Part shown: positions 46,901 through 58,456 of the stretch, piece by piece
Position numbering within the stretch: the stretch's first letter is position 1
Layout of the letters: the number at the start of each line of letters is the position of its first letter
Assembly: GCA_000442015.1 (NCBI GenBank)
Contig: KE560848.1
Coordinates: forward strand, 79,603 to 143,602
Length of the DNA: 64,000 nt
Source of the DNA: Rozella allomycis CSF55
Lineage: Eukaryota; Rozellomycota
Direction of reading: 5' to 3'
Translations under genes and position numbers: made by a program
The notes under the pieces: generated by a model
What the model saw: only the letters and a program-made list of their open reading frames with translations
Told to the model about the DNA's origin: nothing
Databases searched by the model: none

Positions 46901-49900
46901 TTTGAAAAAAGTTGTAGATGAATTGAATAGAATAATTAAAGATCAAAATGAATTGATAATAAAGAGAAATGAAAATGAGAGAATAAAACTCCAAGAAATT
47001 ACAAATGTGTTGAATGAAAGAGAAGAAGAAAATAGAGTGATTAAAAATAGATTAAAAGTAAAAGAAGAAATGGTTGAAAAATTGTTAAATGAAAAGGATG
47101 AAATAGAAAATAGTTTGAAAAGGAAGAATGAAACTATTCAAGGGTTTGAAAATGAAAATATTGATTTGAAGATAGAAATTGAATTGATAATTAAAGAAAA
47201 AGAAGATTATGAAAAAAAGATTAAGGACTTGAAAGGAAGAGATGAATTGAATAGATTAGAATTGAAAGAAAAGAATCATAGAATTTTGGAGTTGGAAAAT
47301 GAATTAAAGTATTTAAAGGAAACTATTTGTAAGAATGAAAAAGATTTGAATGAAATGAATAAGAAAATAATAAATCTAGAAAATGAAAATGCTGAGATTG
47401 AAAATGAAATGAAAAAGATTAAGATTGAAAATAAAGAAAAAGTAGAGGAATTGAATAAAGAAATTTCAATTAAAGAGAATTTAAGAATTAAAGAATTTGA
47501 AGAAAAAGAAAATTCAATTTCTAAAAATAGATTATTAGAAAATGAATTGAATCTTATTAAAGAAGAATTAAAAGGAATTGAAAAATTAAGAATCGAGTTG
47601 GTTGAAAAGTCTGCAAAGATAAATGAATTGGAAATAGAGATTAATGATAAGAATGATGCTATTTTAGAATTGAATAGAAATATTTTACATTTTCAAAACT
47701 TGATTGTTCAATTAGAAAAAGATAAAATTGAATCACTAAAAGACAATGTAGAAAAAGTTGAAATTGAGATGGAAGCATCAAGTCAAGATATGGCAATACA
47801 AACAGAAGTAGGTGAAAATATTATTAAAGTTGCTTCAGCTGATAATGGAACTGATGATAACAAAAGTAATTATTCAACAATTGATATAGTAGATAACTCT
47901 AATACAACAAATGATTCAATGCTTGCTTCAAATGCTTATATTTCTAATAAACAAATTGTAGAATTGGAATTGAAATTGAATCAAGTTTCAGAATTGAATT
48001 TGGAGTTGATTAAATCTAAAAATGAATTACAAAATGAAATAGAAAATCTTGAATTAAAAATCAACAAGGAATCAGATCTTAACATGAATTTAGTTGAAGT
48101 GAATAAATCTCTTAATGAATCATACAAAGAATTGTTAATGAAATTGCATGATGTTGAGTCTCACAATGCAGATAAAACAAATCAAATAGAATTACTTAAA
48201 GTTAGAATAAATGAAATAGAAAATGAATTAAAAATTAAAGATTCAGAAAATTCAAATCTAGAAAATAACTTTCAAAATCAACAAAAAGAATTCCTGAATT
48301 TATTAAACAGTGAAAAAAAAGAGTTAAATTATGCTTTAGAAAATAAGAATAAAAAGATTATTGAATTAGAAACTGTTTTAAATGCATTAACAATAAATAT
48401 TCAAGATATTTCAAAATTATTACAAAAATCTAATCTAGAAAGTGGCTTGGTTATTCAATCTAAAAATAATTTAGAAATTCAATTGGCAGAAAATGAAAAA
48501 GAATTAATAAAATTGAAACAAGAAATAAAAGAAAAACAATCTGAATTTGAATTGTTAGAAAATGAACGTTTAAGAAATAAAAATGTTATTAATGAAATGA
48601 AGATGAAATGTTTAAATCTTGAAACAGAACATTTGAAAAACGTAAAACAATTTGAAGATGAAATTGAAAACCTTAAACTGTCTAATGAATTAATAAAAGA
48701 GAAGCTGAATGTTTCAAATGAGAAAGAGTCCAACGTTACAAATCTAGCCATTCAAATTCAGGGGTTGCAACAAGATTTATTAAAACAAGGAAAAGATTTA
48801 AATAATTTAAAAAATGAAAACAATAAATTAAATAAATTGATAATCAAAGAAAAAGAAAATAAATATCATCTTCAAAGTCAACTACAGAATATTTTAAACA
48901 GCAAACAACTTTTAGAAGATGAAATGAAATTAGTTGTGCATGAAAAAGAATCAGCAATAAAAGATGTAAATAAACTATCTTTACAACTGAATGAGACCAA
49001 GTCAGAATTCTTGAATAAGATTCTAGAATTAAACAAGATTAAATTAGATTATGAAAATGAATTTATTAAACACCAAAATCAAATTAAAGAATTATTAAAA
49101 GAAAAGGAAAATTTAAAGTCTTTGAACGAAATGATACTGACCAAGTTGAAACAAGAGCAATCAGAGAATTCTTTAATTACAAAGAGTGGAAACAAACAAA
49201 ATGAATTGGAATTTCAATTTGAAAAAATTTATAAAGAAAATGAAAAGTTGTTGAAAGAGAATTCTGTTTTATTGGAAAACGTTAAAGAATTAAAGATTGA
49301 AATTTCTGAATCTAAAAATAGAAACGAAGAATTAGAAAATGAAGAAATTGAAAAGGATTCAATAATTGTTGAGTTGAAAGACATTAATAAAAGATTAAAT
49401 GATAAAGTTGAAGAATATAAAGAAGAAATAAAGGATTATCAAATTCAAATAAATCAATTTAAACAAGATATTAATACGTTAAATGAAAGGATTGTAAAGA
49501 TTGAAGATGCAACTGAAAATTACAAATTAGAAATTACAAGGGTAATCGATGAAAAGGAAAAGGAAATTGAAAAGCTTGTTAATGAATATGAGAAAATAGA
49601 TGAAAAGAGTAAATGCTTAGTTGGAGAAATGGAAATAATTTCCAATGAAAATGTTAAGCTCTTAAATGAAAATAATTTGTTAATGAAAGTAGTAAAGGAA
49701 CTAGAAGAGAGAATAAAATTATATGAAAAGATGGAATCCAATTTCTTTAATGAAAGGAGCGAATTGATTAATGAAATTCAAGAGAGCAGACAAAAGATTA
49801 AAGAGTATTTGAATCAAGATATCCAACTAACTATAGTTAGTGAACCCCTTATAGTTGAACAAAGAGTTGAAGAGAGAGTAGAAGAGAAAAGTATTGAATT

Positions 49901-52900
49901 GAAAGATGAAAATGTTCAGACAATGGTTAATTCATCTGAAATTGAACAATTAATAATTCAATTAGAATCTGTTACAGCTGAAAAGGAATATATACAAGTA
50001 GTGTTGAATGAAAGAAACAATAAAATTTCAGAGTTGGTTGATGAAATTGAATCATTAAAACCATCTGTTCCAATAAAGCAAGACGTTAAAAGTGTTCCTG
50101 CTTTTCAAATGAAAGATAAAGATAATCTCGTTGAAATATTGGAAAATGAAATCAAAGTAATGCAATCGTCAACTTTTCATTGTAGATTAAATCAGAAGAA
50201 ATCGAGTCTTTGAAGAAAGCTATTGAAATTCAATATCAAATAAATGAAACTCTTAAATTACAAAATGAAACACCTCAAGTTAACCATCCTGAAATTGACC
50301 AATTAAAATCTGAAATAAACTCTCTAAAGTTTGAATTGGATGCAAAAGAAAAAGATATTAAATCAATGAGGAATAATTATGAACATGAGTTGGATAGATT
50401 AAAGATGGATATCCATAATCTTCAAAATGAACTATCTGATAAAGAATTGGCATTTAAAAAGAAGATTGAATTAAAAGAAAGTGAAATTTTAACTTTAATG
50501 TTACAAAAGAGAAAAATTGAAGAATCTTTTAAAGAATTTGAATTGAGATCAATGGAGACTATTAAAGATCTTTCAGAAAAGAATGAAATTTTAATGAATG
50601 AGAATGGAGAGTTGATAAAGTATAAAATTAATCAAGAGAATCTATTGAAAGAGATTGAAAAGTTGGAAAACATTTTGGAAAATGAAGTTGAAAAGAAAAG
50701 TGAACTTGATACTGTCAAAAAGGATGAATTACATGAAAGGAATAAAAATAATTTCAAAATGGATTTGGTGGATTTGGCAGTTAAAAAGTTTAATATTATT
50801 CTACAATTAAAACAACAAGAATTTAGTTCAAAAGTTGAATCTTTAAATAAAATAAATCAATTCAATCAAGAAGAAATAAATTCAATTCAAAGTCAATTAA
50901 AATCAAAAATAAAAGAAAATGAAGATTTAAATTTAGAGTTTAATCTATACAAATCTCAAAGTGGCACTCAAATTAAAGATTTGAATTTAAAAGTTACAAA
51001 TCTAAAAGAAGAAATGAAATCATTGAAATTGAAGTGTTTGGAATTAGAAAATTTGAATAATTCGTTAAATCTTAATCTATTGGATTCAGCAACATCACTA
51101 GAGAAAAAGACTTTGGAGCTTAAAGCATTGCAAAATGAGCTTTCTACTAAGATTGATGAAATGAATGTTCTAAACATCAAATTATTGCAACTAGAGTCAA
51201 TTCCTGAGTTATTGAAATTAGAAAATAATAAATTAAATGAAATCAATTTAGAATTGAAAAATAACGTTGAAATTGGGAATGAAAAGATTAAGAATTACAT
51301 TTTGGAAATTTCAGAATTAAAGACTAGGGTTGATCAGTTGACGAGAGAGAATGAATCTTTAAAAGAATTGAATGGATTACATATAGAAATGTGTGATAAG
51401 TATAACAAATTGGTTAAAGAAAAGGAATCCTTGTTGATAACAATTGACCAGTAATAATATTTGAATGCCTCACATAGGTTAAATGAGAAAGAACAGGAAT
51501 TGAAGAGAATCATTAAAGATTTAGAGGTTCAATATGATGAAGAAAAGAATCAATTTGAAATGAAATTTAGTGAATGCAGAAATGAACTATTAAAAGCTAA
51601 ACAAGAATATTCAACATTAGTGGAAAAGAATCAGCTTGATGAAGCAATGATTGAACAACTGAATCTCAATAATAAAATACTAAATGAAACAATCCAATTA
51701 AAATCCACTGAATTTAAAAAAATTCATGATGAATTGAATGGAAACCTTTTGGAAGTCAATGAACGCTTGAACAATTCAAATATTGAAATTAACTTACTAA
51801 AAGTGAAATTGAATGAAAAATTGAATGAAATTGATAAACAGAAAACAGAAAATGAAGAATTGGAAATTTCACAGGCAAAGAATTTGGAATTGATAAAGAA
51901 AACAACTGATGCATTGCAAGTGGCGATTGCAGATAATAATGATCATAAAACAAGGGTGGAAGATTTGAGTAGAATAAAGAATGAAATGGAAATGGAGTTA
52001 AAATGTAAGGCTGTTCAACTTGACCAAGTGAATGTTGAATTGAAAGAGAATAGTGAAAAATGCAGCGAGTATTTGATAAAGATGAAGAGTTTCAAAAAAG
52101 AGTTGGATGAGATTGAGTTTAAATTTGGGGTTTCTAATAAAGAGAATAATGAATTGAGATTGGAGAATGGGAAAATGAATGTAGAAAGCTTGAAATTGAA
52201 AGAAGATAAAGAATTGATTGAGAATGAATTAAAGTTGCTGAAAATAGATTTTGCTGAATGTTTGAATGATTTTGGCAAGTTGAAGAATGAAAAGGAGAGT
52301 AATGAAGGGAGATTGAGTGAATTGGAGAAGCAAGTTGAAGAAAAGAATGAAATATTGTTAATGCTGACAAATAAGAATAAGTGTTTGGAAGAAGAGAATT
52401 TAGTTTTGAAGAAAGAAAAGATTGAAAATGAGAATGAAATGCAGGGGTTGAATAATGAAATTTCTGAATTGAAGAGAGAGATTGAATTGATTGAAAATAA
52501 ATTGAATGACTCTTTAATGAATAAAATAGAATTGAATAAAAGAGTAGAATATCTAGAAAAAGAGTTTAATGAATCTAATGAGCAATTGAAGAGAACTGGC
52601 ATTGTTTGTGAGCATGTTAAAGGAGAAGCTAAACTATTGATGGCACGTTTGAAGAGTCAAGAAGCGATAAACTTTCAACTAGAACAAGAGAAATCCAAGC
52701 TAGAAGATTCATTTAATGAAAAGAGGTGTGAATTAATGAATGAATTGGAGACATTCAAATTGATAAAAGCGAGTTATGAAAAAGATTTGTTATTTTTGGA
52801 GAATAAAGTTAAATCTCAAATTTTAGTTATTAATGAAAAATCTAAAACTATTTATAGATTGGAAGAATTGGTTGAATTTTATGAAAAGAAGAATGAAGAA

Positions 52901-54895
52901 ATTAAAGAAGAATTGGAAAAGATTAAAGGATGGTATTTGAAAAAGAAGAGTGAGAATAATGAATTGGAAATTTTGTATTTGAATAAATTTCATAATTTGT
53001 TGAATCAAGTGAACAAGGAGAAGTTAGAAGTCAAGGATTTTAAAGTAGACGAAATCAAAGATGTAAAAGTAGAAGATTTCAAAGAGTTTAAAGCTGATGA
53101 TGTAAAAGTTGAAGAGTCATTGTTGTTGAATAATCAAAGGAAATTGGAAATAGAAGAATTAAACGATTCAATTGAACTAAAAGATAAAAGAATAAATAAA
53201 TTAGAATTTGAAATAAAAGATTTAAAGAATGAATTAGAGAAATTTGAAAACGAATTAAAAGTGAAAAATAAAAGTGAAATTGAATCTAAAAATAGAATTG
53301 AAATTTTAGAAAATTTATTAGAAAAATCAGAAAAGAAGAATGAAGAAAGTTTGAAGATTATTCTTGAAATGAATCAACTTCCTTTTGATTATTTAAATGA
53401 AATTAAATTGAAAGATGAAGAAATTAAGAAATTGACATTAATCATTGGAGAGACAAAGTTAAAGAGGGTTGAATTGGTTAATGAACAAGTAAAGGAACAA
53501 GTAAAGGAAAAGGTATCTAATGAAACAACTAAAGAAGTTGATGAATCAGCTAAGGATAAAGTATCAAATAGGGAAGAAGGATTGAAAAGAGATGTTTTAC
53601 TTGGCAATAAAAATGTTTCACTTACTAATAAAGAAACTTCACTTGAAGAATATAAAATGGCTGTTTATAGAGCTAATAAAGAATTGAGACAATGGATTGA
53701 AAGAAAGAAATTGACTAGACTTTTGCCAGTCTCATTAAACAAAAAAGATGATTTAAATAGTTTAATAGAAGAATTGCTTACTCTACATCAAACTATTTAT
53801 GATTCAATTGGATTTTCTAATAAAAGAATAGAAAAGGAATATCCAGATTTAATTGCTCAAATTAACACTCAACAAGAATTAATCAAAAATTATCAACTTC
53901 AAATCACTCTTCAACAAGATGACATTATTTCTCTTTCTAATCAAATAAATTCTTTAAAATCTTCTGTAAATGAAAATCCACTTTGGTTTAAAGAAAAATT
54001 AATTCTCTTGAATCAAATTGAGACCTTTAAAGAGAAAATGGATTCAAATGATAATAATCAATGTTTAAGTAATTCTTCTGTTAATAATTCTAATGATGCT
54101 CTCTACAATACTTTTAATAAGATGTTTAAAAATATTATTCCTATTGATTCTGATTTAAATAAATCATTTTCGCTTCTTTATCAATTCATTAATAAACTCA
54201 AAAGTGAATTAAATTCTTTACAAAATGAAAACAACAAGAAACAATCTCAAATTGATTTTCTTTCTAAATCTTTAAATTCAATTCAACTAGAAAATAAAAA
54301 TTTAAACAATAAAATTGATTCTTTAAATATTGAAATACTAAATGGTTTGAAATCAACTAAAACAAAAGGTGATGTTAAAGAAGAGTCAACTATCAAAGAT
54401 GTAGATGAATTGTCGCCCTTAAAAGAAGAAACAGAATCTTCATCATCAAATCTATTGGATAAGTATACGTCTGAAATAGAAATATTAAATTCTCTTAGAT
54501 TAAATCTTTTGAAACAAAATCAACAACTTTCAATCAAACTTTCTGAACAAGATAAAATAATCAATCACTTGTCAATTCAATTAAACCAAATCCCTCTCTT
54601 AAACACTCAAATAAATGCTCTACAATCACATTCGTCAAATCTAAACAACAAAATCAATATTATCATATCCTCTATTCATTCCATTCTATCATATCATTTT
54701 AACTTAGAAGTCACAGAAAATAATATTGATGAACTATTCTCTATACTTGAATCACAAATTGAAAATATTAAATCTGAATCAAACACCTGCAAACAGCAAC
54801 TACAAAATTCATTTGTCCAAGTAGACGTCTGGAAAAATCATTACGATCAACAAAAGAGGGAAAACTCTCATCTCATCTCTCTTATCACTCAATAA
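37941..54895 (+). CDS. Giant coiled-coil protein (about 5,600 residues) with N-terminal CH-like domain(s)
   Basis: Exons 37941-38291, 38319-50156, 50186-51450 and 51478-54895 are joined by introns of 27-29 nt, all in frame; the product is 5,623 residues from ATG 37941. The frame is open further upstream, so the start is uncertain. Residues about 130-228 end in VRNYLSKFGLDYLVVPLELI and HGNRNLHLLLLLSLYQF, the pattern of fimbrin-type calponin-homology domains (actin or microtubule binding). A related helical segment may precede it. From about residue 270 to the end the protein is almost pure heptad coiled coil rich in E, K, N, L and I, with few prolines (a break near residue 1,490, SDKPDNVVPIIKKPYS). 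A continuous rod would be several hundred nanometres long. It could be a golgin, spindle-pole, rootlet or cortical linker. No C-terminal membrane anchor is seen. Confidence 0.9.
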
Positions 54896-54975
54896 ATGAA
54901 ATCAATTAATCACACTTTATTATCTCATTTAATTTAAATTCTTCAATTGCCTTTAAATTTTTCATTCATCCAATT

Positions 54976-55323
54976 CTAATTCTCATCCTTTTCTTTCCCA
55001 ACACTCTTCTTCAACACATCCATCGCCACATATTTCGACAGCGTCTGCCTCTCCACATTCCGTCTCACCCTCTCAGTCTCCACATACAAATAAATCATCA
55101 TCACCAGCAAACACAGCACCGCCAATACAGGCATCACAACCTGTATCCGCATTCTAAACCCCACACGGTCCAGCTCCCGTATCACACTCGCTTCATCCTC
55201 CCCTCCATCAACAAGATGCGAAAAAATAGGCTCCAAATTTATATTTAAAATCGTAATTAGCATAAAGCATGCAAGAAGACACACAGATACACACACTACT
55301 GGGAATAAATACCGCTTCTTCAT
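54976..55323 (-). CDS. Small two-pass membrane protein (paralogue A)
   Basis: The first in-frame ATG at 55323 gives about 115 residues; the frame is open for 22 codons upstream, so an earlier exon is possible. Membrane segment 1 is FPVVCVSVCLLACFMLITIL. A loop of about 40 residues follows (LEPIFSHLVDGGEDEASVIR). Segment 2 is VVMPVLAVLCLLVMMIYLYV, and the basic/acidic tail ends GKEKDEN. It has the same plan as the gene at 55682-55963 (helix, 40-residue loop, PVLAV-containing helix, E-R/K-x tail), so the pair is probably a duplication. No known family. Confidence 0.6.
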   Translation of the reverse strand: MKKRYLFPVVCVSVCLLACFMLITILNINLEPIFSHLVDGGEDEASVIRELDRVGFRMRIQVVMPVLAVLCLLVMMIYLYVETERVRRNVERQTLSKYVAMDVLKKSVGKEKDEN

Positions 55324-55479
55324 CAAGATATTTGCGGCTGAGTTTGTAGTTGCAGGGCGTGGTGGGTATGCGTGATCAGGTAATGTCAATTATGGAAATA
55401 TTTGAGATTTTAAAAAGGAAAAGTAAAGCAGTTGCGCTGGTTTAGAAAATGAGGTTAATAATGAAAAATTGTGAAAAAT

Positions 55480-55550
55480 GCCTTCAGGGAGGATTGAACA
55501 CCCGACCTCATGTTTACAAGACATGCGCTCTACCACTGAGCTATGAAGGC
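55480..55550 (-). tRNA. tRNA-Thr (anticodon UGU)
   Basis: The 71-nt minus-strand sequence folds as a cloverleaf. The acceptor stem is GCCTTCA with TGAAGGC, and the D arm is GCTCAGTGGTAGAGC (box A). The anticodon arm is CATGT-CTTGTAA-ACATG with anticodon TGT, and the T arm contains the TTCAATC loop (box B). No intron. The T stem has one U-U mismatch. It lies between the two small membrane-protein genes. Confidence 0.93.
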
Positions 55551-55681
55551 TTCGAAGTACTCTTGACAAAGTTAAATTATTTTAAGCATTTATAGCACGG
55601 AAGTATTTATTTAAAATAATGAAAATATCTGGTTTCAAACATTATATCACAAAATATATGCAATTTCAATTCTCCTTCACA

Positions 55682-55963
55682 TCAAGTAGCTGCTTCCTTT
55701 TTTCCCTTCTCAATCCATGTCACCAACTCTCTAAACTGGTAAACAACCGAAACAACCAAAATGAACACTGCCAAAACAGGATACGTCAATTCAACATGCA
55801 GCCTCATCACCAACTGGTTATATGCCCGCATCACATTTTCTCTATTGTTTTGTATCGCGTGTCTCAGTATCGCAAAGCCTGTAGTGTTTATGTGAACGGC
55901 TATGAAAATTATTGTTAATAGTATAACAGAGGAAATGTATAGGTATAGCTTGTTTCGCTGCAT
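55682..55963 (-). CDS. Small two-pass membrane protein (paralogue B)
   Basis: 93 residues from MQRNKLYLYISSVILLTIIF to KGKKEAAT. Two hydrophobic helices (residues about 7-26 and 62-80) flank a polar loop (HAIQNNRENVMRAYNQLVMR). The second helix starts YPVLAVFILVVSVVY, matching PVLAVLCLLVMM of paralogue A. No signal for a known family; an ER or vesicle membrane location is a guess. Confidence 0.55.
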   Translation of the reverse strand: MQRNKLYLYISSVILLTIIFIAVHINTTGFAILRHAIQNNRENVMRAYNQLVMRLHVELTYPVLAVFILVVSVVYQFRELVTWIEKGKKEAAT

Positions 55964-56286
55964 TTTTTTGGCAGATTTGGGTGGCGTGGCGGTTTGATCA
56001 AGAAATATATAGGACTTTAATTGGATTGAAAAAAAGATGAAATTTTAGTTAATAGTTGTTATCTAGCCATGTAGAAATATATTTGAGAATTGAGATTTTA
56101 AATCTTTGGTTCATCAAGGACGAGGGATAATTGTAGGGGACGAAAAACCTATCCAATCTTCGAAAGGATTAAATCAATAATTCAATTGCAATATTAGTAT
56201 TAGCAAAATAGTAAATAGAAAGAGTGGTAATCTGAATTTTTAGAATTGCATAATCCCAAATTGGCAAAAAATCAACTGGTATTATC

Positions 56287-57039
56287 ATGAAAAGATTTCT
56301 TCATCAGTCTCTTATTCTAAACTGTCCAAGAAATTTAGGCCGCTTGCAGCCAAAGATACTGCCAAGGTTAAAGGTGAGACCCAACGTCCAAGACCTGTAC
56401 GAAACCGAAGTTGAAGAATTCACGCCATTGTGGCAAAAGGTTACGCATGAAAGAAAAGAAAAAACATTCAGAGACGATTCAGTGGATACATCCATCCTCA
56501 AGGACAGGTATTCAAAGGATCCAATTGCACTGGACGAAATACTAACATGTTTGGAGGCCGAAAGGGCAATTAACATTACTGTTCTTGATGTTAAAAACAG
56601 GCATACATTTTGCAATTATTTTGTTATAGCAGAAGGCACTTCCGGAAAAGGTATAAGAACTATTGCTACCGGGCTGTGTTACCAGTTTAAGCACCGGCCT
56701 ATTCCGTTGAATGCGCCGCTTTCTGTTGAGGGAAAGGAATGCGAAGACTGGAAAATTGTAGACTTTGGGCCTGTCGTAGTGCATTTGTTTACAGAGGAGG
56801 CGAGAAGTAAGTACAAGTTGGAGAAACTGTGGGAGGAGGATAGGTCCCAAGAAAGAGTCCCTGGATATCCATTGGGATCTGGAGTTAAACAAAGGTTTGC
56901 TGAAAATGAAATTGATGACGATTTTGAGTTTTATTCGAGCAAAAATGAAATGGAAGGTTTTGACGATGACAAGGAAGGTGTGGATGAATTGGAACAGAAT
57001 GAACTTGAAGAACAAGATGATGAGCTTGAAAAGAAATAA
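56287..57039 (+). CDS. RsfS/Iojap-like mitochondrial ribosome factor (MALSU1-like)
   Basis: A single 250-residue exon. The first 25 residues are basic with no acid (MKRFLHQSLILNCPRNLGR), as expected for mitochondrial import. The RsfS domain (about residues 78-185) contains INITVLDVKNRHTFCNYFVI, EDWKIVDFGPVVVHLFTEEA and YKLEKLWEED. RsfS-type proteins bind uL14 and keep the large subunit from joining early. The acidic C-terminal 60 residues (DDDKEGVDELEQNELEEQ) are an addition to the bacterial form. Confidence 0.92.
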   Translation: MKRFLHQSLILNCPRNLGRLQPKILPRLKVRPNVQDLYETEVEEFTPLWQKVTHERKEKTFRDDSVDTSILKDRYSKDPIALDEILTCLEAERAINITVLDVKNRHTFCNYFVIAEGTSGKGIRTIATGLCYQFKHRPIPLNAPLSVEGKECEDWKIVDFGPVVVHLFTEEARSKYKLEKLWEEDRSQERVPGYPLGSGVKQRFAENEIDDDFEFYSSKNEMEGFDDDKEGVDELEQNELEEQDDELEKK

Positions 57040-57249
57040 AATGTGTTTGAGTGGGCAATGAATTGCATAAATAAATGAATGTATTTAACCTTTCAGGACT
57101 AAATTTTCTAATTGATTATGATTAGTATTTTGGTTCATTTTTATCAATTTGCCTTCAAAAGAAGCAAATATTCTCACATAAAAAGCGCAAAAATAGATAT
57201 TTAATTACCTAGAATCTAGACTTTTAAATATACTTAGAGGTTAAAAAGT

Positions 57250-58079
57250 TTATTGTGTTAAAATTGCGAGTGGGCTCGTCATAATAACACGAGAACAACT
57301 ATTGCCTCTGAATTTTCGCAGTTTTTCTACAGCCATGCGATATCGATTTATGTTCCTGGTTTGGAGGTGCCGGTGGCCCTTCCCATTTAGAAACGTCGTA
57401 ACCAAGTTCTTTATATTTTCATACTTGTTGTCTTTAGCTAGATGCCAAAAGTAACCATAAAACATTGCAACCTCTTGTGTCGTACCAGGGATTCTCATCC
57501 CAATTCATAGAGGGATTCTCATCCCACCTTCCTTAGAATAATTATCAAAGAGAGGAGTCATAACTCTCAAAGGATCTCTTAATACTGACGGATCTCTATT
57601 CTGATACTAATTATAGAAAGGGATACTATTTATAGAAAAGACCCACATATAAAACTCTAAGGAGATATCAATAAATAGAACGGGGGATAATCCATTCTCA
57701 ATCGACATCTGTTTTTACTTTTTATCTTACGATTTATTATCCAATTTACGAGGATTAAGGTTCTATGAGCGCATGGAGCGACATCTTGGATAACTCTTTC
57801 CGAAACCTCAAATTGGCACTTGGCGTATTCGTTGTAAATGACAAGCTTTAGGGCTGGTACGTCCCGCATTTCAACAATTTCAAGTAGAAACAATTCAAAT
57901 TGAGTAGCAGTTTTGATTTCTTTTTGAAGAAACTCAGTCAATCGAATGTCATAATTTTTTCCTCTTGGCTTGGGATACTCTATCCATTTGTCGTAGAATT
58001 GAGTTTTCTCGGTTTTATCAGTTTGAATTGAAGGAAAAATATAGCATATTAGTATTAATTTCAACCAATCAAATTTCAT
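57250..58079 (-). pseudogene. Secreted-protein gene interrupted by a solo LTR
   Basis: Minus-strand ORF from 58079 with a signal peptide (MKFDWLKLILICYIFPSIQT) and a globular part (FDKWIEYPKPRGKNY-like text, then EFLQKEIKTATQFELFLLEI). It reads SERVIQD at the border of a 306-bp LTR, after which translation goes on within the LTR and stops. Beyond the LTR the minus strand resumes with EVAMFYGYFWHLAKDNKYEN and ends at 57250 after a basic tail. Removing the LTR and one copy of the 5-bp duplication joins the two parts in one frame. I recognise no family. As it stands the gene would make a chimeric, truncated protein. Confidence 0.75.
57478..57783 (+). mobile_element. Solo LTR of an LTR retrotransposon, 5-bp target-site duplication
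   Basis: 306 bp starting TGTCGTACC and ending GGAGCGACA (TG...CA ends with 5-bp terminal inversion), flanked on both sides by TCTTG (57473-57477 and 57784-57788). It is more than 90 percent identical in reverse complement to 63332-63661. In this orientation it has two near-copies of a 24-bp U3-like unit, a CATATAAAA TATA box near 57645 and AATAAA near 57671. With no internal region attached, it is a solo LTR left by recombination. It sits antisense inside the secreted-protein gene. Confidence 0.88.
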
Positions 58080-58456
58080 TAAGGAATTTTATTAAATCAC
58101 TATATCACTGCAAGTGACACTTTTTAAGCTATAGAATTCTTTTAAGTGAGTCAGTGACTAAGTCCCAGGCCATTGATATATTTTTCTCAATATTAGCTTC
58201 TGCTTGATATGCAGTCAGTGAAAGGTGTTGAATAATTCAAGTCACAAAAAACTCTTCGTTGAGGCACAAATTATAGAAATCATTGAGTTTTGGCATTATT
58301 TTTCAAATAAATTATAGGAGTGAAATTTACAAATTCAAGGCCACTGAGATCATCTTACTTGTCTTTTTATGAACAGAAAGAGTACTAAATATTACGTATC
58401 CACCAGAAAGAATTTCACCAGCAAAGTTTAAGGGGCATACTAATATTGTAGCTTTA
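58080..58456. other. Spacer, with open frame near its right end
   Basis: No gene to about 58370. From about 58385 the + frame is open into the next CDS (VLNITYPPERISPAKFKGHT), so an upstream exon of the OB-fold gene probably ends here after an intron with acceptor near 58377. I could not define its start. Confidence 0.4.

Noticed and set aside
38792-54000. Many antisense ORFs of 60-195 codons under the giant gene
   Set aside because: They are Ser/Phe/Leu-rich mirror images of Glu/Lys/Asn-rich coiled coil and show no family features.
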